From assembly GCA_016758965.1 (NCBI GenBank), contig JAEPRB010000172.1:1-64000 (forward strand): a stretch of 64,000 nucleotides of DNA. The letters are read 5' to 3'. The DNA comes from Circinella minor. Taxonomy: Eukaryota > Mucoromycota > Mucoromycetes > Mucorales > Lichtheimiaceae. The position numbers and the translations under genes were made by a program. How positions within the stretch are numbered: the first letter of the stretch is position 1; each line of letters begins with the position of its first letter. Below, one piece after another: positions 24,704-37,554 of this stretch. Below the pieces are notes generated by a model that was not told where the DNA came from, did no database searches, and saw only the letters and a program-made list of their open reading frames with translations.

Positions 24704-26961
24704 TAGTTATGACGTGTATTAAAAATATTTATTAAGTTTTATAAATATAATAATATAGATTCATAAATTCACATTAATAGACTCAACTCATCATCAAGTG
24801 CCCAGGTAAACCCATTTTATCCAAAAAGATGACCCATGATACGCCATGCTTGGTGTAACCTGTTATTAATAATATACAGTTTAGCATAAATCGGGAACTG
24901 GTTTTTCTTTATATGTGCTACGTACGTACGTGGTGTATATATATACTTTCTCTTTCCTTCAATATATAAGACCATTCACTTTTTCTTTTTCTTTATACAA
25001 TTTTAAGCTTGCGACACCGTCTTTGCAAAAAACGAGAAAACTCGTTGGGGAGTTGGTTTATGAAGAAATAAATAAAAATCCTCGTAATCTCCTGTCTTCT
25101 TTTATTTATAGACTACGTATCATATAAATTGTTACGTACTGAATCAATATTACGTACGTAATTTCCACTTTTTTTTTCTACTAATGAAAACAAATCATCA
25201 TCCCTACCAAACAATAATAATTATACGTCTACTTATTCATGGACAAAGAAAAAAAAATGAGGGGGAAAACGTCATACTTCAATTATAAAGCTTTTCGATA
25301 ACCTAACTTTAGTGGCTGATGATTTCCAACTATGATAAACATAAACACAATTAAATGCTCCTATACTCGAATGACATTCTTTACTATTTTTTAAATTTTA
25401 TTCGCGACATGGATCTAAAATCCTGTGTTTCAAAATAACCACAAAAAAAAGAAAACGTATGGTGAGTACAAACAGGTCCGTGCTTTCTCGGAGTTTATGC
25501 TGTGAAACAACTGATATATAAAATAATTGATCAACATGACAAATTGTATCCTTTATATTTATTTTCAAAACCATGATTCACTTGATACTTTTACTTTGTC
25601 ACCATGTCATCTACGCTATGCTTCAATTTAAAGTGAACCAATTAGAGGAATTACAAATGGAAAGGGTCACGAGAATAAAAAAAAAGTTATAAAAGGGGTC
25701 CCCTGTTATTTTTTACTTTTCTTTTTTCCTAACGGCTACAAGCTTTGATTTTTCTTTGACTTCAACAAAACGTAATGACAAGTGATCAAACAACTCAGGA
25801 TCAAGTTTATTATAAACAATACTAAGTCATATATCTGAGGACTTTTTTTTTTGGCATGAAAAAAAAATTCTACAACGAAAACGAAACAAGTTCCTTTGTA
25901 ATCAAAAAAGAAAGAAAAAACTCTTGTTTTACCGACCCAAGATTTTTATCAACTATTGAATCACCCACATAAGCTACACTTTGGAAAGAAATCACTGATA
26001 TTTTGGACATCGATATCGACTTTTACATCTTGGTGAAAATCGACCAGGCAGAGTAAAAAAAAACCACAATAAAGAGTTTTACGATTTCTTGTGGGCAAGG
26101 AAAAAAAAAAGTATATCAAACGTATTTTGGTGAAATTATCGAAATTAATCAATCAAAGGATTTTTTATTTATATTCATCTATAGTACGTTGGCACACATT
26201 TATAGGATATCGAATCCGGTCATGGATTCTGAGACTTGAAGACGTATTCAGTAGCCATTATTCAGCAGATGATAGTATGGTGTCATTAGCCTTATAACCA
26301 GCCGTCTATATCACAATTATCTGAAAATGAAAAGTTCTCTTTCGTACTGACTTGAATTACTGTTGAGATATAAATCCATCAGTAGAATAAAAACTAACGT
26401 GTCTCATTTGACGGTCTAAACCTTACTACTCACGTTCTCTCTCTATGAGTGAAGATTGAACAATTCAATGCAAGTATTTAAAAATGATTTTGCTGCGATT
26501 TTTTTTGATAACACAACAATGCTAAATTTTACATTTTAATTTATTGGAATAGTGAACGTTTTTTTAGCGTTGTTCATACACTGTCCGTTTTGACAGGTAA
26601 AAAAAAGTGTTCTTATACTTAAAAAACCGTTTTGAAATTTTAACTAATACAATCACTCAAATAGATTATACCATGTTTGATTTCATTATCTTTCCTGAAC
26701 GTTGTCCTGGTTCGGATCTCATGTCAAAGAACCATGTTGAAAGAACAACACATTTCATCCTAGCACTCACCGCGCCAGATGAAACGTGACTCCAGAGATT
26801 GGACGGGATCCAATATTTACCCATTTTACAGCCGTAAATTAAAGTATTAACCACCACCTGTTGTGGGGTATGTAATGTGTTATATAATATAATTTTTGAC
26901 GTACTCAAAAATGTTTTTATTAATAAATACTTTTAATTTCAAATAGGAAACCGTGCAGTAG

Positions 26962-27331
26962 ACAAATACATGGCGAAAGACTGTGAGTGGATTGATGGAA
27001 AACGTGCAGACGCTGTCTATTCGTTCCCTATCGAAACATCACCGAGTCTTTACCGCAGTTCAAAATATTGTCAACAAGGAATTTATGCACCGCATAAATA
27101 AATACTGTCATCATATTTACGATGATTATCGTCAAGAACCAGTGGGTTTCATCATATCTATAAAGGAAGAAACTCGTGTTGAACTTTGCAAAAAGTTCAT
27201 TGATACGTACACAAGATACTTTCTTGAAAAAACTGCCTAGCGACTTTTGGGCTAAGGAGTGTTTTATTATGACGCCTGGTACTGTGAAACAGTATTTTGA
27301 CGATGACGATGATCATGTTAGTAACAAATGA
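26962..27331 (+). pseudogene. Decayed reading frame of unknown family, arm A copy
   Basis: An open frame from 26962 (internal ATG 26995) encodes MENVQTLSIRSLSKHHRVFT, a middle with HHIYDDYRQEPVGFIISIKE, and CKKFIDTYTRYFLEK, then hits TAG at 27238. Moving one frame at the A-run restores LPSDFWAKECFIMTPGTVKQ up to TGA 27331, so the run (6 A here, 13 A in arm B) is a frameshift site in both copies. A plausible splice acceptor at 26946 would join it to earlier exons, but a TAG at 26959 follows and is shared by both arms, so decay predates the duplication. Family unknown; it does not resemble transposases I know. Confidence 0.6.
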
Positions 27332-28884
27332 TACTGATAATTATAAGAACCATAGCGATAATTCTAATAACAACAATGTTCAGCACCTTCCTCCATTGCT
27401 TGCATTTGGATATGTTCTTATGGAGCAAAAGTGTTCAATATTAGGTTGAAGATACAAGGATGATCCAACTCAGTGATGATGTTAGAGTAAAAATACCATG
27501 TGGGATTTTGACCGAAAAAAAATAATATTATCTACCAATATTGATGATGTCTTTTTCAAAAATTAAAAATACCATCCGCCATGAATAAAAGAACATACAT
27601 GAATTCAAAAGTAACATTTACGAATTAAAAAAAAAAAAGGTTACGTATCTTGAAATCAAAAAAGCATCATTTGCAAATATCAAGAACATATACGAATCCA
27701 AAAATTCATTAGTGAAATAAAAAAAAAAACACCATAATCAATTTCTTTTGAAAAATCCTGCATCCCAATGAAGAATGGATTTACGATCATTCGATATAAT
27801 CAACAAATCGGCTCCTCATTACGGTATTGGTGAATTTACAAAGGAGGCTTCAGTAACAAGTACATCTTAATTATTTACTTCCCATCCTATAATATCCGCA
27901 TGGATAAAGTAAACCAAATCGAGTACCCGTTTATATTGGTTGTAGATTTTAAAATCGAACTTTATTCTTTACACTTGGCTGCTTCTGGCTATATGTGCTT
28001 GATACAATCAGTAGTGCTTATTTTCCGACTCACAACAAAGGAGATAAAGGAAGGCTCAATCAAGACAGTCGTCAGTCTTTTGAATTGTTTCAAGAATATG
28101 TGTTTAGATATAAAGGCGTGTCAAAAAGAGAAAAGTGAAACACACAACAAGTAAATAAAAGGAAGTCCATGGATGATAAATGAATAATGATATTCGCTGA
28201 CATAGCAAGTAGTCCAATCCATCTCATCGTCTGTCGCTCCTGGATCCTCTGATGTGGCGATGAAAATTAGGTAAAACCTGATTATTGCGTTTTCTACTTG
28301 TTTTATGTATTATTACCCATCTCTTTATTAACAGTTATTCACCTCTCCCAGTACTTTAGTTGGCGCTACTCTCAATGGACACCGGATATCTGGGATTCCA
28401 AATAAATATAACTGTTGATCGAAGACAACGTTGGCGCAATAATAACAGACAAAGAGAGAGAAAAAAGGAACTCGAGAAGAATAACGCGTTGTAAACGTGC
28501 TTTTCAATTGGCCAACCAAGTCAAATATGGAGATATCAAAAAAAAAAAAAAGTCGCTGCCAAAATGATTGACAGACCCGCTTGGATTTCTATAATAAAAA
28601 CTCGGTTTTTTTTTTATATTTTATTTGAAGCTTTTCTCCATCAAATATCATATCTGTCTTAGGTACGTACAGCTTTATTTTTTCTTTTTCGTCGCTCATC
28701 TATCGCTGAAACCGAATACAAAACATGCATTGATTTTCATCAAGTATTAGTCTTTTTCTAAATTGAGCAAATGGGGGGGGGGTACAAGCAAAGGATTTAA
28801 TGTAAGCATAGCTTTTTTTTTATTTCATTCTATCATGGATCTGATATACGTTTTGTGTTCCATACGTATTACTCTATTATGCTT

Positions 28885-29045
28885 TCTAGGTGTTAAAAAA
28901 CAACAATATACAATTTTTTTTTGGTCTTTTGACAACCGAGTTACGACAACAACAGCTTGACCAGTACCCCGTGAATATATTAAATCATCTTAATCCTTCG
29001 TCTTCCTCATCATTACCAACATCATCAGTAGTTACCATCAACTAA
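28885..29045 (+). repeat. Degenerate coding fragment, copy 1 of a diverged pair
   Basis: Translates as LLTTELRQQQLDQYPVNILN followed by a Ser/Pro-rich stretch. A second fragment at about 30520-30790 reads LLTHQVRQYQLYGYEKRLLK followed by a Ser/Val-rich stretch. Both are preceded by the similar bases TAGGTGTTAAA and about 40 bp of spacing, which suggests two worn copies of one element or gene family. By-eye match only. Confidence 0.35.
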
Positions 29046-29688
29046 GCGAGTTGCAAAAAGAGCAAACGACATAACTTATCATCACGGCATTGTATTGATT
29101 TTCAAGAACGTGATGAATTTTACAACATTGAAGGATTGTCAATGTCCGTTGGTACTTCCATGGGTTTACTTGCCCGAAACTCGCGATCATCTCAAGAAAG
29201 AAAAAAAAACCAGTATCTTACAGCACTAGATATAAATGGCGTATTAGACACAACTGATACTTTATCTGGCGGACAACTCCACGAAATACTAAATCGAATG
29301 AACGATGACAGATCAAATGAAACACCCTTCTATTGCATGGATGGTTTAAAGGGACTGATGGAGCCGTTGAAATGCCATGTGCTATCGCCAACCTGGTCCA
29401 GTATTATATTTTTAGAAGAACAATTGAAATAAAATGTAATCGACCGAAGAGAAAAAGATAACCGACAATGGGAAAAAAGTGATACAAGGTGATTAAAAAG
29501 CCAATCAATCAAGGCGATAAAACGAACGGTAATATCGACTCGTATATTCATGTCATCCAACTTCACATGTATCAATCTCTACTCTGTTTGGCAGCAACTT
29601 CATGACTTTATCTGAACAGCACTATAATATAATTAAAATAGGGTCTGCTTTAGTCGAAACGTTGTTCCGCTGTACTGCAGATGTAGAG

Positions 29689-30014
29689 GCGCACGGGGTG
29701 CCATAATTTTTGGGTACTTTTATTTTCGGTAATAAAAGTGAAGCAGTCAATTTTTCTACTACAAGTAAAATGGAAGAAGTCAATGTTTGAGTCCTTTTGG
29801 GCCTTATAGCTTTACTCTTTATTCTTGTTATTTTTTGTTATTAAATTTCAATATCATATAAAAATTCATAACTGATAATGTTGACTAGAGTACGGGATAA
29901 TTATTAAGCATCATAGTACCCAAAAATAAACAAAAATCTAAAAAAAGGTACCTTCTTTCCAAAAACCCAAATAAGGAAGGTTTACTACCCAAAAATTTAG
30001 TGCACCCGAGGCGC
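29689..30014. mobile_element. Small element with about 34-bp terminal inverted repeats
   Basis: The left end GCGCACGGGGTGCCATAATT and the reverse complement of the right end GCGCCTCGGGTGCACTAAAT are alike, and both run on into TTTTGGGTA; about four fifths of positions agree. The interior of about 250 bp is AT-rich with no coding frame. GCGC borders both sides, possibly part of the repeat or of a target duplication. The superfamily cannot be assigned. Confidence 0.6.
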
Positions 30015-30519
30015 ACTGGGGGAGATACAATCCCCCAACATTGTAAACCTGTAAGTATTTCTCAAATCTTTTTTTATACCTATACTTAGTAAAATACCAG
30101 TGATTCGATAAACTAGTAATCCTGTGTGTGAATTTGCCTAGATATTTACTAATAATAATATTTTTATTATTTTGTAAAATATTATTTTTATGATTAGTAA
30201 AACTAGTACGTAATATATGAGCAGGCTGCTTCTACAACGTCACCTCAGCTCCTATTTTCTTTTGTTTCCAAAAATTGGTACATCTGTTTGCGCACTCAAT
30301 AACGATTTATCCAATTCTTTCTTTTATTGTCAAGAGAAAATTCATTAACAAATTGTTGGTAATAATTTGTCTCTTTTCATCTTTTTTTTTTTTATCTTGT
30401 TGTATTCTTTTGACTGTTGCTTTTTTTTTTATATATCTATGCCTCGCTCCCTGCCACTTATATTATGGCTATACTATTCTTTGACTTCCGCTCTTTATAA
30501 TTATTTTATGATTTTGTAG

Positions 30520-30790
30520 GTGTTAAACAATATTGATGTGAAAACATATGGGTCGTCCGGGCTCTTTTGACACATCAAGTGCGACAGTATCAACTGTATG
30601 GGTATGAGAAGCGACTTTTAAAGCATTCTAGTGGATCTATATCGTCTTCGTCACCAATAGTAGTAGTACCTGTGTTATCACAAGCATCAACACCATGAAC
30701 AGAAACAACATCAGCGCCATCACTAATAGCAGTACTGGTAACAAGTGCCAAACGTATCCAACAACAACAGGATATTCAACCACCCACATC
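30520..30790 (+). repeat. Degenerate coding fragment, copy 2 of a diverged pair
   Basis: Related to the fragment at about 28885-29045 (shared LLT..xRQxQL..Y pattern followed by a low-complexity tail). It contains stop codons, so it is not functional as it stands. Confidence 0.35.
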
Positions 30791-31276
30791 AACGAATTGA
30801 CGTTGAAGTTGATGACTGTTATTTATTGAAGGGTTTACATTGATCGATTGGGACATTCATTGGGTTACAAGCTAGAAACGCTAGAAACTCACCCTATCGT
30901 AAAAAGTCAATACTTAATATCAATCGGCATGAATGGGTGTTATTGATTTCAACTGATATGTCAAATGGAAGTCAGTTGCAAGAGATTCAAAAAACGGATG
31001 AACGAAGCTAAAGAAAAAAAACCTAACCAGTCTATACGATAAAACCACTACCAAGACGCCCATGAAACAATTCAGAAACCATGTAAAGGTGCCGTACTTC
31101 ATTTGATCCAGTAGCAAAATAGGAGGGCATAGTCAAAAGCAACATCATCAAATACAAGTAGGTGGATAGCCACGCACATTTGAAAAAATTGTAATCATCC
31201 AGCCAATTGTCAAGTAAAAAAAAAAAAAAGGTCACATAGAAAACGTTATGTCGATTCATACATTCACACATAATGA

Positions 31277-31404
31277 CAGTAGACCCTCCCCCTCCCCCGG
31301 GATTTTGCACTTCTCACTCATTTTTGAAAAACAATGTGTTCTTTTGCAACTTTTTTTGATGGAAGTGCACACCTTGCAAAAACCTGGGGGGGGGGGTTCT
31401 ACTG
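31277..31404. mobile_element. Second pogo/Tc1-like MITE copy, 128 bp
   Basis: It starts CAGTAGACCC and ends GGGTTCTACTG, so the ends are inverted repeats, followed inward on both sides by C-rich then TTTTGCA/TTTTTGCA motifs as in the element at 24561-24703. TA flanks the right side; the left flank is GA, so the target duplication is imperfect. No coding frame. Confidence 0.65.
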
Positions 31405-32277
31405 TACTTATAATTCTGAACACTCTAAATATCATCTTTACATTCTCCTTATCTTGTAAATCTGTTCTCAAATAGCTTCTTTACGTACAACTGAGACATT
31501 AATAAAAAAAAAAATTCGGAATGAAATAGTATGCATGCTTTTTATTTTTCTTGGATTGTTTCATTTTGATAGATTCGTATTTAAAACCTAGGTATATTGT
31601 ATAGCAAGGCTACGTACTACTAATTTATAGAATCATCCTATAAAGAGAGATGCAGATTATTTACTTGGTGTAACTGCTCAGTGTAACAACTTTTCTATGT
31701 TCAGTCATCATTGTTTTTTTAGTATCGCTTTTTTAATTAAAGTCTTGTAACATTCATCTTTTTCAATATAACTGTGTAAAATGGGAACCGGTACTTTTCG
31801 TTATTCTTTTTTTTTTATCATGGTTCTTGGTTTCGAATTCTATGTTTTTTTTTTCTATGTGTAAACTTTTTTAGGCGATATTTATATATATAATGTGAAG
31901 ATATAAAAAAGAAGCTAGTTTCTGATATTTTATTTAAAGCATAGTCAAATATTAAGCTTTTTAAACACGCCTTATTGAATATACTTGGACCATCTTTTAC
32001 TTTTCAGCCTCCTGTATATCAAACAAGTTACGTTGCCAACGCCATTATGAAAAAAAAAAAGGGCCCTGGAGAAAAGGGATTATTTATTAAATAATTTAAC
32101 ATGGATCTAAATATAGCAAAAACCATGACAACAGAAGAGAATCATGATAAAATGGTAAAGTGGCAAAAAAAGGCTGTGTGATACTGTTATAAAGTACTGT
32201 AACTATTTTTTTTTCTTTTCCTTCTTTGTCTTCTTTTCTTTTTTTGTTTTCCCATATAATTCATCAAGTTATAATCC

Positions 32278-34928
32278 ATGGTAAAATTTACAAAACAGCA
32301 AGTGGAAACACTTGCAGCTATTGCGGATGCCATCATATCTCCTTTAGATGAAAAAGAAAAATCTTCTCTTTATCAAGAAGAAGAAGGCAAACCTCTTATG
32401 GATACAACAAGTTCCATTCCACCAGAAGCTCTTACCCATTATCTTGACTTTTCGGGTGCTTCCCATATCCAATTGATCATTGAATTATTTCAACATTTAC
32501 GTCCAGACCAACAAGAACAAATTCAAACTGTATTGAATTTATTAAATACAACGCCCACCCATTTTTTATTTACAGGTCATTATAAAAAATTTATAGAGTT
32601 AACACGTCAAGAACGTCAACAGGTGTTGTTACGTTGGAAAGCGTCTACTGTTTTATCTCCTTTAAAAGGATTGTATGCAACGTTTACAACATTATGTTCC
32701 CATGCTGTGTATCGACATTCTGAATGTCCTGCTTACAAAGTCATTCCTAATGGTTATGAAGGTCGTGATCCTCATTGTTCTTTACATCCTACAAATACTA
32801 TTGATCGACTCCCCATGTTGACTTTGGAAGAAGTTGAAAAGTTGACTCGATTTGATAATATTATTGTGGGTAGTGGAGCTGGTGGAGGTAAAAAAAAAAA
32901 AAAAAAAAAAATAGATGGGGGCGCGTTTTTTTTTATATTAGATAAGAATTGAAAACTAATCACATCAAAAAAAAAAAAAAAAATCCGCCTTCCCCCCCCC
33001 TTTTTTTTTTTTTGAAGGTGTCACTGCTGCAGAATTGAGTGCTTCAGGTCAATCTGTATTAGTGATTGAAAAAGGAGTTTATTATCATGAAAGTGAATTT
33101 CAATGGGATGAAAAAACAGGTATAGAAAATTTATTGGAAGCCAAATCATTATTAGTAAGTGAAGATGGTCTTTCTCAAGTTTTTTGTGGATCTACTTTTG
33201 GTGGTGGAACTACTGTAAATTGGTCTGCTTCTTTAAAGGTAATATTTTTTTTTTTTTTTTTTTTACCACAACATAAAAATTTTTTTTTTCTCACATCCGT
33301 CATCTCTAATATTCTTATTATAGCCACAACATTTTGTACGAGAAGAATGGGGAAAAAAGCTTGGACTTGATCATTTTTCATCCCCACAGGTAACATATCT
33401 ATATATATATCTATAAAGACTACGTATTTATATATAGAGTCCTATATAATAAACAAGGATATTGATATTTTTTTTTTGAATAGTTTTCTAAAGATCTTGA
33501 TCGTGTTTATGAACGTATTGGTGCTAGTACTTTAGGAATTAAACATAATAAACCGAATCAAATTCTTATGGATGGTTGTCAGTAAGTGTTTTTTTTTTTT
33601 TAATCATGCAAACTTTAAATTTCTAATCTTTTTTTTTTTATTAGAAAATTGGGTTATCCTATTGCCGATGTTCCACAAAATACGCATGGTCAATCACATG
33701 AATGTAATTGGTGTTTTTATGGATGTAGAAATGGTATTAAAAATGGTACCAAAGTGAGTTGGTTAAAAGATGCTCATGAAAAAGGGGCTCAATTTTTGGA
33801 TCGTACTCAAGTGCTTCGTATTCTTATCAAGCATGGTAAAGCCATTGGGGTCGAATGTCTGGTTCATGGACAAAAAAAAATTAAAATTTACAGTGATCGC
33901 GTGGTTGCTTCGTGTGGATCTATGAATACACCTGGTCTTTTAATGAAAAGTGGATTAAAAAATAAAAATATTGGTCGTCATTTACGTCTTCATCCATGTG
34001 TTTTTGTATATGGTGTATTTGATGAACCTGTTGAAATGTATCAAGGTTCTATTCTTACCACGGTAAATATATACTTTATCATCCTTTTTTTTTTTCCTTC
34101 CCCCTTCACTTCCCAACTAACATAAAAAAAAAAACGTATATATATATATATTTAGGTAAGTAATGTTGCCGAAAATGTAAATGGAGATGGTTATGGTGCC
34201 AAAATCGAAGTTCCTACAGGCCATATGGGATTTTTTTCAGCTTTATTACCATGGCGTGGTGCCCTTGAACATAAAAGAAATATATTAAACTATCGTCATT
34301 TTTCTCCTCTGGTCATTCTTGCGCGTGATAAAAACTCGGTGGGTAGCGTTCAATATAATGAAAAAGGAGAAATCACTTTTCATTATGAATTATCCAAAGA
34401 AGATCGTCATGCATTAGAAGCAGGTTTGGTTCGTGCTGTAACGATTTTGGCAGCTGCAGGTGCACGTGAAATTCATACTGTGCAATTAGGTGTAGATCCA
34501 TTTATATTTAAAAAAGAAGAAGACATTCGTTCAGATCATCCTCGATTTGAAGCATGGAAATCCAAAGTAGCTAAATATGGATTACCTAATCATGGTGTCA
34601 ATACCTTTGGTAGTGCTCATCAAATGGGATCATGGTAAGAAAGTCATAATCCCCCTCTCAATAGATGTACTCAGAGAAAATGAAGGAATTTATTTTTTTA
34701 AAATTTATTATTATTATTTTTTTTTTTTTTAGTCGTCTTGGTATTTCACCAAAATCATCTGCTTGTAAACCAACAGGTGAAACATGGGAAATAAAAAATT
34801 TATATGTTGCTGATGCTTCTTTATTCCCAACAGCAAGTGGGGTTAATCCTATGGTTACTATTGAAGCGTGTGCATTACATGTATCACGTAATATTATTAA
34901 ATCAACTCAGCCCAATGCTCATTTGTAA
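32278..34928 (+). CDS. Long-chain fatty alcohol oxidase, GMC oxidoreductase family
   Basis: Seven exons: 32278-32887, 33018-33238, 33324-33389, 33484-33581, 33645-34062, 34156-34634 and 34733-34928, total 695 aa. The N-terminal 190 residues (LAAIADAIISP, then helical segments) are typical of plant and yeast FAO proteins, not of short GMC oxidases. The FAD-binding fold begins IIVGSGAGGGVTAAELSASG, ending in VLVIEKG; the GMC signature area is CGSTFGGGTTVNWSASL. The C-terminal substrate/FAD region has GSAHQMGSCRLG and TASGVNPMVTIEACA, with the conserved His-rich and Asn-Pro motifs. The enzyme oxidises long-chain alcohols to aldehydes, making hydrogen peroxide, usually on microsomal or peroxisomal membranes. 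It lies inside the large inverted repeat but looks intact. Confidence 0.92.
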
Positions 34929-35433
34929 TTTGTTCCCTTTATATATATAAAAGAATTATAAGGAACCGTTCACAAATTATATAATATAAACTTACGTATT
35001 ATTATAGTATATTAATATAAACTTTCATGTATATATTTGGAGCAAGTACATTTGTTATATATGAAATATGATAAATCAAAAGAGAAAAGGAAAAGAAATA
35101 AATAAAAAGAAAAAATGAGAACAACAACAGAAAGAATATAATTAAAAGTAACAAAACCCCAATGTGCGTCTTGATTTGGGGAAAGGAATAAAGGGGAATA
35201 AAAAGAAAAGAGTTGTTTCTTTTTTTTTTTTTTTATAAACCCCCTTTTTACAACAAATTGTGTGTATGATGTGTTTTTTTCATGTATATGTAAAGAAAAA
35301 TAAAAAGAAAAAGAAAATGGAATAATGATAATGATACTAATGAAAAATATGTGTGTCTGTAAGTGTGTATATATGAGTGTGTGAGTGTGTGTATGGGAGG
35401 GTGAGAGGGTAAAAAAAAGTGAATGATTTTTTT
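34929..35433. other. Convergent intergenic region
   Basis: 505 bp between the 3' ends of the alcohol oxidase (+) and the Pumilio gene (-). It contains A-rich and GT/TATA-like low-complexity stretches (a TGTG/GAGTG tract near 35350-35400). No gene seen. Confidence 0.5.
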
Positions 35434-37515
35434 TTATGGGTATGGATAGAGTGGGTCATTATTATTACCCATCAATGGAAGACCAAAAGCAATGCCTTCT
35501 CCATTTTGGTATCCAAAAGAATTATTCGTATTACCATAACGTAATGAACCAAGACTTTGATGTTGTCTAATTCCACGTTGACGTCCTCCTTGTTGTGGTT
35601 GTTCACGTTGAATTTTACTATGGATTCTTTTACCATAAGGTGTACTCCTAATAGATGGTAACAAGGGACGAATATATTCCACGAGCTATAATAATAATAA
35701 AGAAGACGGAGAGCAGAGGAAAAGTATTTAATATCTCTATTATATAAACAAAACAAGGGGAGGGGGGGGGAAAGTTATAAACACACCTGTACACGTTGGT
35801 CTTGATCTGCATATTCTAAACATGTTTGTACAACATAATTGGCAAATGAATCACGAAGTAATTTTTCAATATTCGTTTCATTTAATAGTTCAGCTACTAA
35901 CAATCGACGTGTTTCTGGTTCAGATACTCGAATACACTTTTAAATTATTAAATCACAGTAAAAAAAGTCAATACATATTAAATATATATCGTTATTAAAG
36001 TGTATCCAAAACTAATTTTACCTTTTCGATAACATTTGAACTAAACTTTTGTACACTTAAATCACAAACATGTTCAAGAAAACAACGAACCAAAGTATCT
36101 GTATATGTAATATCACCTAAATCCAATACATATTGAACTACATAATTACCAAATGGATCTTGAACAAGTGGTAATGCGTGCCATGTAATTACTTTAACAA
36201 GTTGATTCTATAAAAAAAAAAGAGAGAGAGAGAAAGAGAGAGAAATCATTTAGGCATTATGAATGTAAACATGCTTTATTTTTATCAATAAGAACATGAG
36301 CTATAAAGTGAATAAATAAAGTGTTTTTTTTTTTACCTTTTGACTTTCAGCTGCATAATCAATACATCTTTGAAGAACACAACAACCATGACGATGTGTT
36401 GCTACTTGAATACAATTTTCACTTACTGCATCATAAATGAATTGTTTATGTTCAGCTGATAATCGATGAAGACATTTTTGAATCACATGGTTACCATTCA
36501 AATCTTTAATCAAAGTAACTACATTTGGATTTAATGCGACTGTCACTGCATGAATCTATATAAATAAATAAAAAAAAAAAAAAGATAATGTTTTAAAAAA
36601 CCATGTTTTTTTTTTTGGGAGGGGAGGGTTCTCTCTTTTACTAATATATATTACCTGTTGAGGTGTAGATAAAAATTCAATAAATCGTTGAACTGCTCTT
36701 GTTCCATGCATATTCAATGAAATTTTAAGTAAATCAGGTGCAACTGTATCCACTAAAATATCTCGTTGACTATCATCACAATGTTCAATGAGTTTTTGAC
36801 ATAAATAATTACCAAAGGGTTCTACATGTATATATACCAAATAAAATGATTATTATTGATCAACTACGTATCACCTCTTTTTAAATGAATGAACTCTTTT
36901 TTTTTTTTTTTTTTTTTTTACCTGTCATTAATTCCACAAAATGAGGTTGAACTTCTTCAAAAATGAAATGAATTTGTTGTCGATCCAATTCTTCCAATTT
37001 CTTTTGTAAAAATCGACATCCATTTTGATCTTTACATAATTCATAAATTTTTCCTAGAAAATCTTCTAATTTTGCTCCTGTAAATCGATTTTGTTCTTCA
37101 GAAGATGGAATACTACTACTTGAGGATGATGTAGCTGGACTACCACGACGACTTAATCCTTTTCCTGTCGTTGTTGTCGATGTGGCTGTCGTTGTTGTAC
37201 TATTATTACTTGACATATTATTATTTATAACTCCTTGTTGTTGTTGTTGATGATGATGTGTAGCCGTAGCCATAGCAGCAGCATTGGAAGTATTGGAAGC
37301 TGTTGAATCCAATCTACCTGACTGTTGTTGTTGTTGATATGGATGAGAAGGTATCAAATTGTTATTTCCTGATAATGATTTAAATTGAGAAGAAGGAGAA
37401 GCAAGATTATGTAACATGGAATATGGGTGATAAATAGATGAAGGATGATAAAAAGGTAATGTTGGCATGCCTCCTGATGTTGAAAGTTGAGGTGAATTAG
37501 GTGGTAATGGATCCA

Positions 37516-37554
<39 letters not shown>

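Larger units (their letters stand above)
24250..27530 (+). repeat. Large inverted repeat, arm A
   Basis: This segment matches the reverse complement of about 41520-44640 along its length. Paired points include 24409 with 44490 and 26983 with 42094. In the 250 bp I compared around 26983-27230, only a handful of substitutions and one A-run length change were seen. Arm A is longer by about 180 bp, mostly because it carries an inserted element at 24561-24703 that arm B lacks. Limits are approximate: similarity fades near 24250 on the outer side and near 27515-27530 on the inner side. No intact gene is seen in the arm. Confidence 0.85.
27531..32277. other. Gene-poor repeat-derived region between arm A and the alcohol oxidase
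   Basis: No intact gene. Short frames (for example 29139-29432, with YLTALDINGVLDTTDTLSGG) look like remains of a mobile-element or lineage-specific gene and are not recognisable. Two small terminal-inverted-repeat elements and a pair of related fragments are listed separately. The stretch 31405-32277 is the promoter side of the oxidase gene. Confidence 0.5.

Noticed and set aside
31248..31475. Open frames on both strands across 31.25-31.47 kb
   Set aside because: They read through the C-rich inverted ends of a MITE and have no family content.
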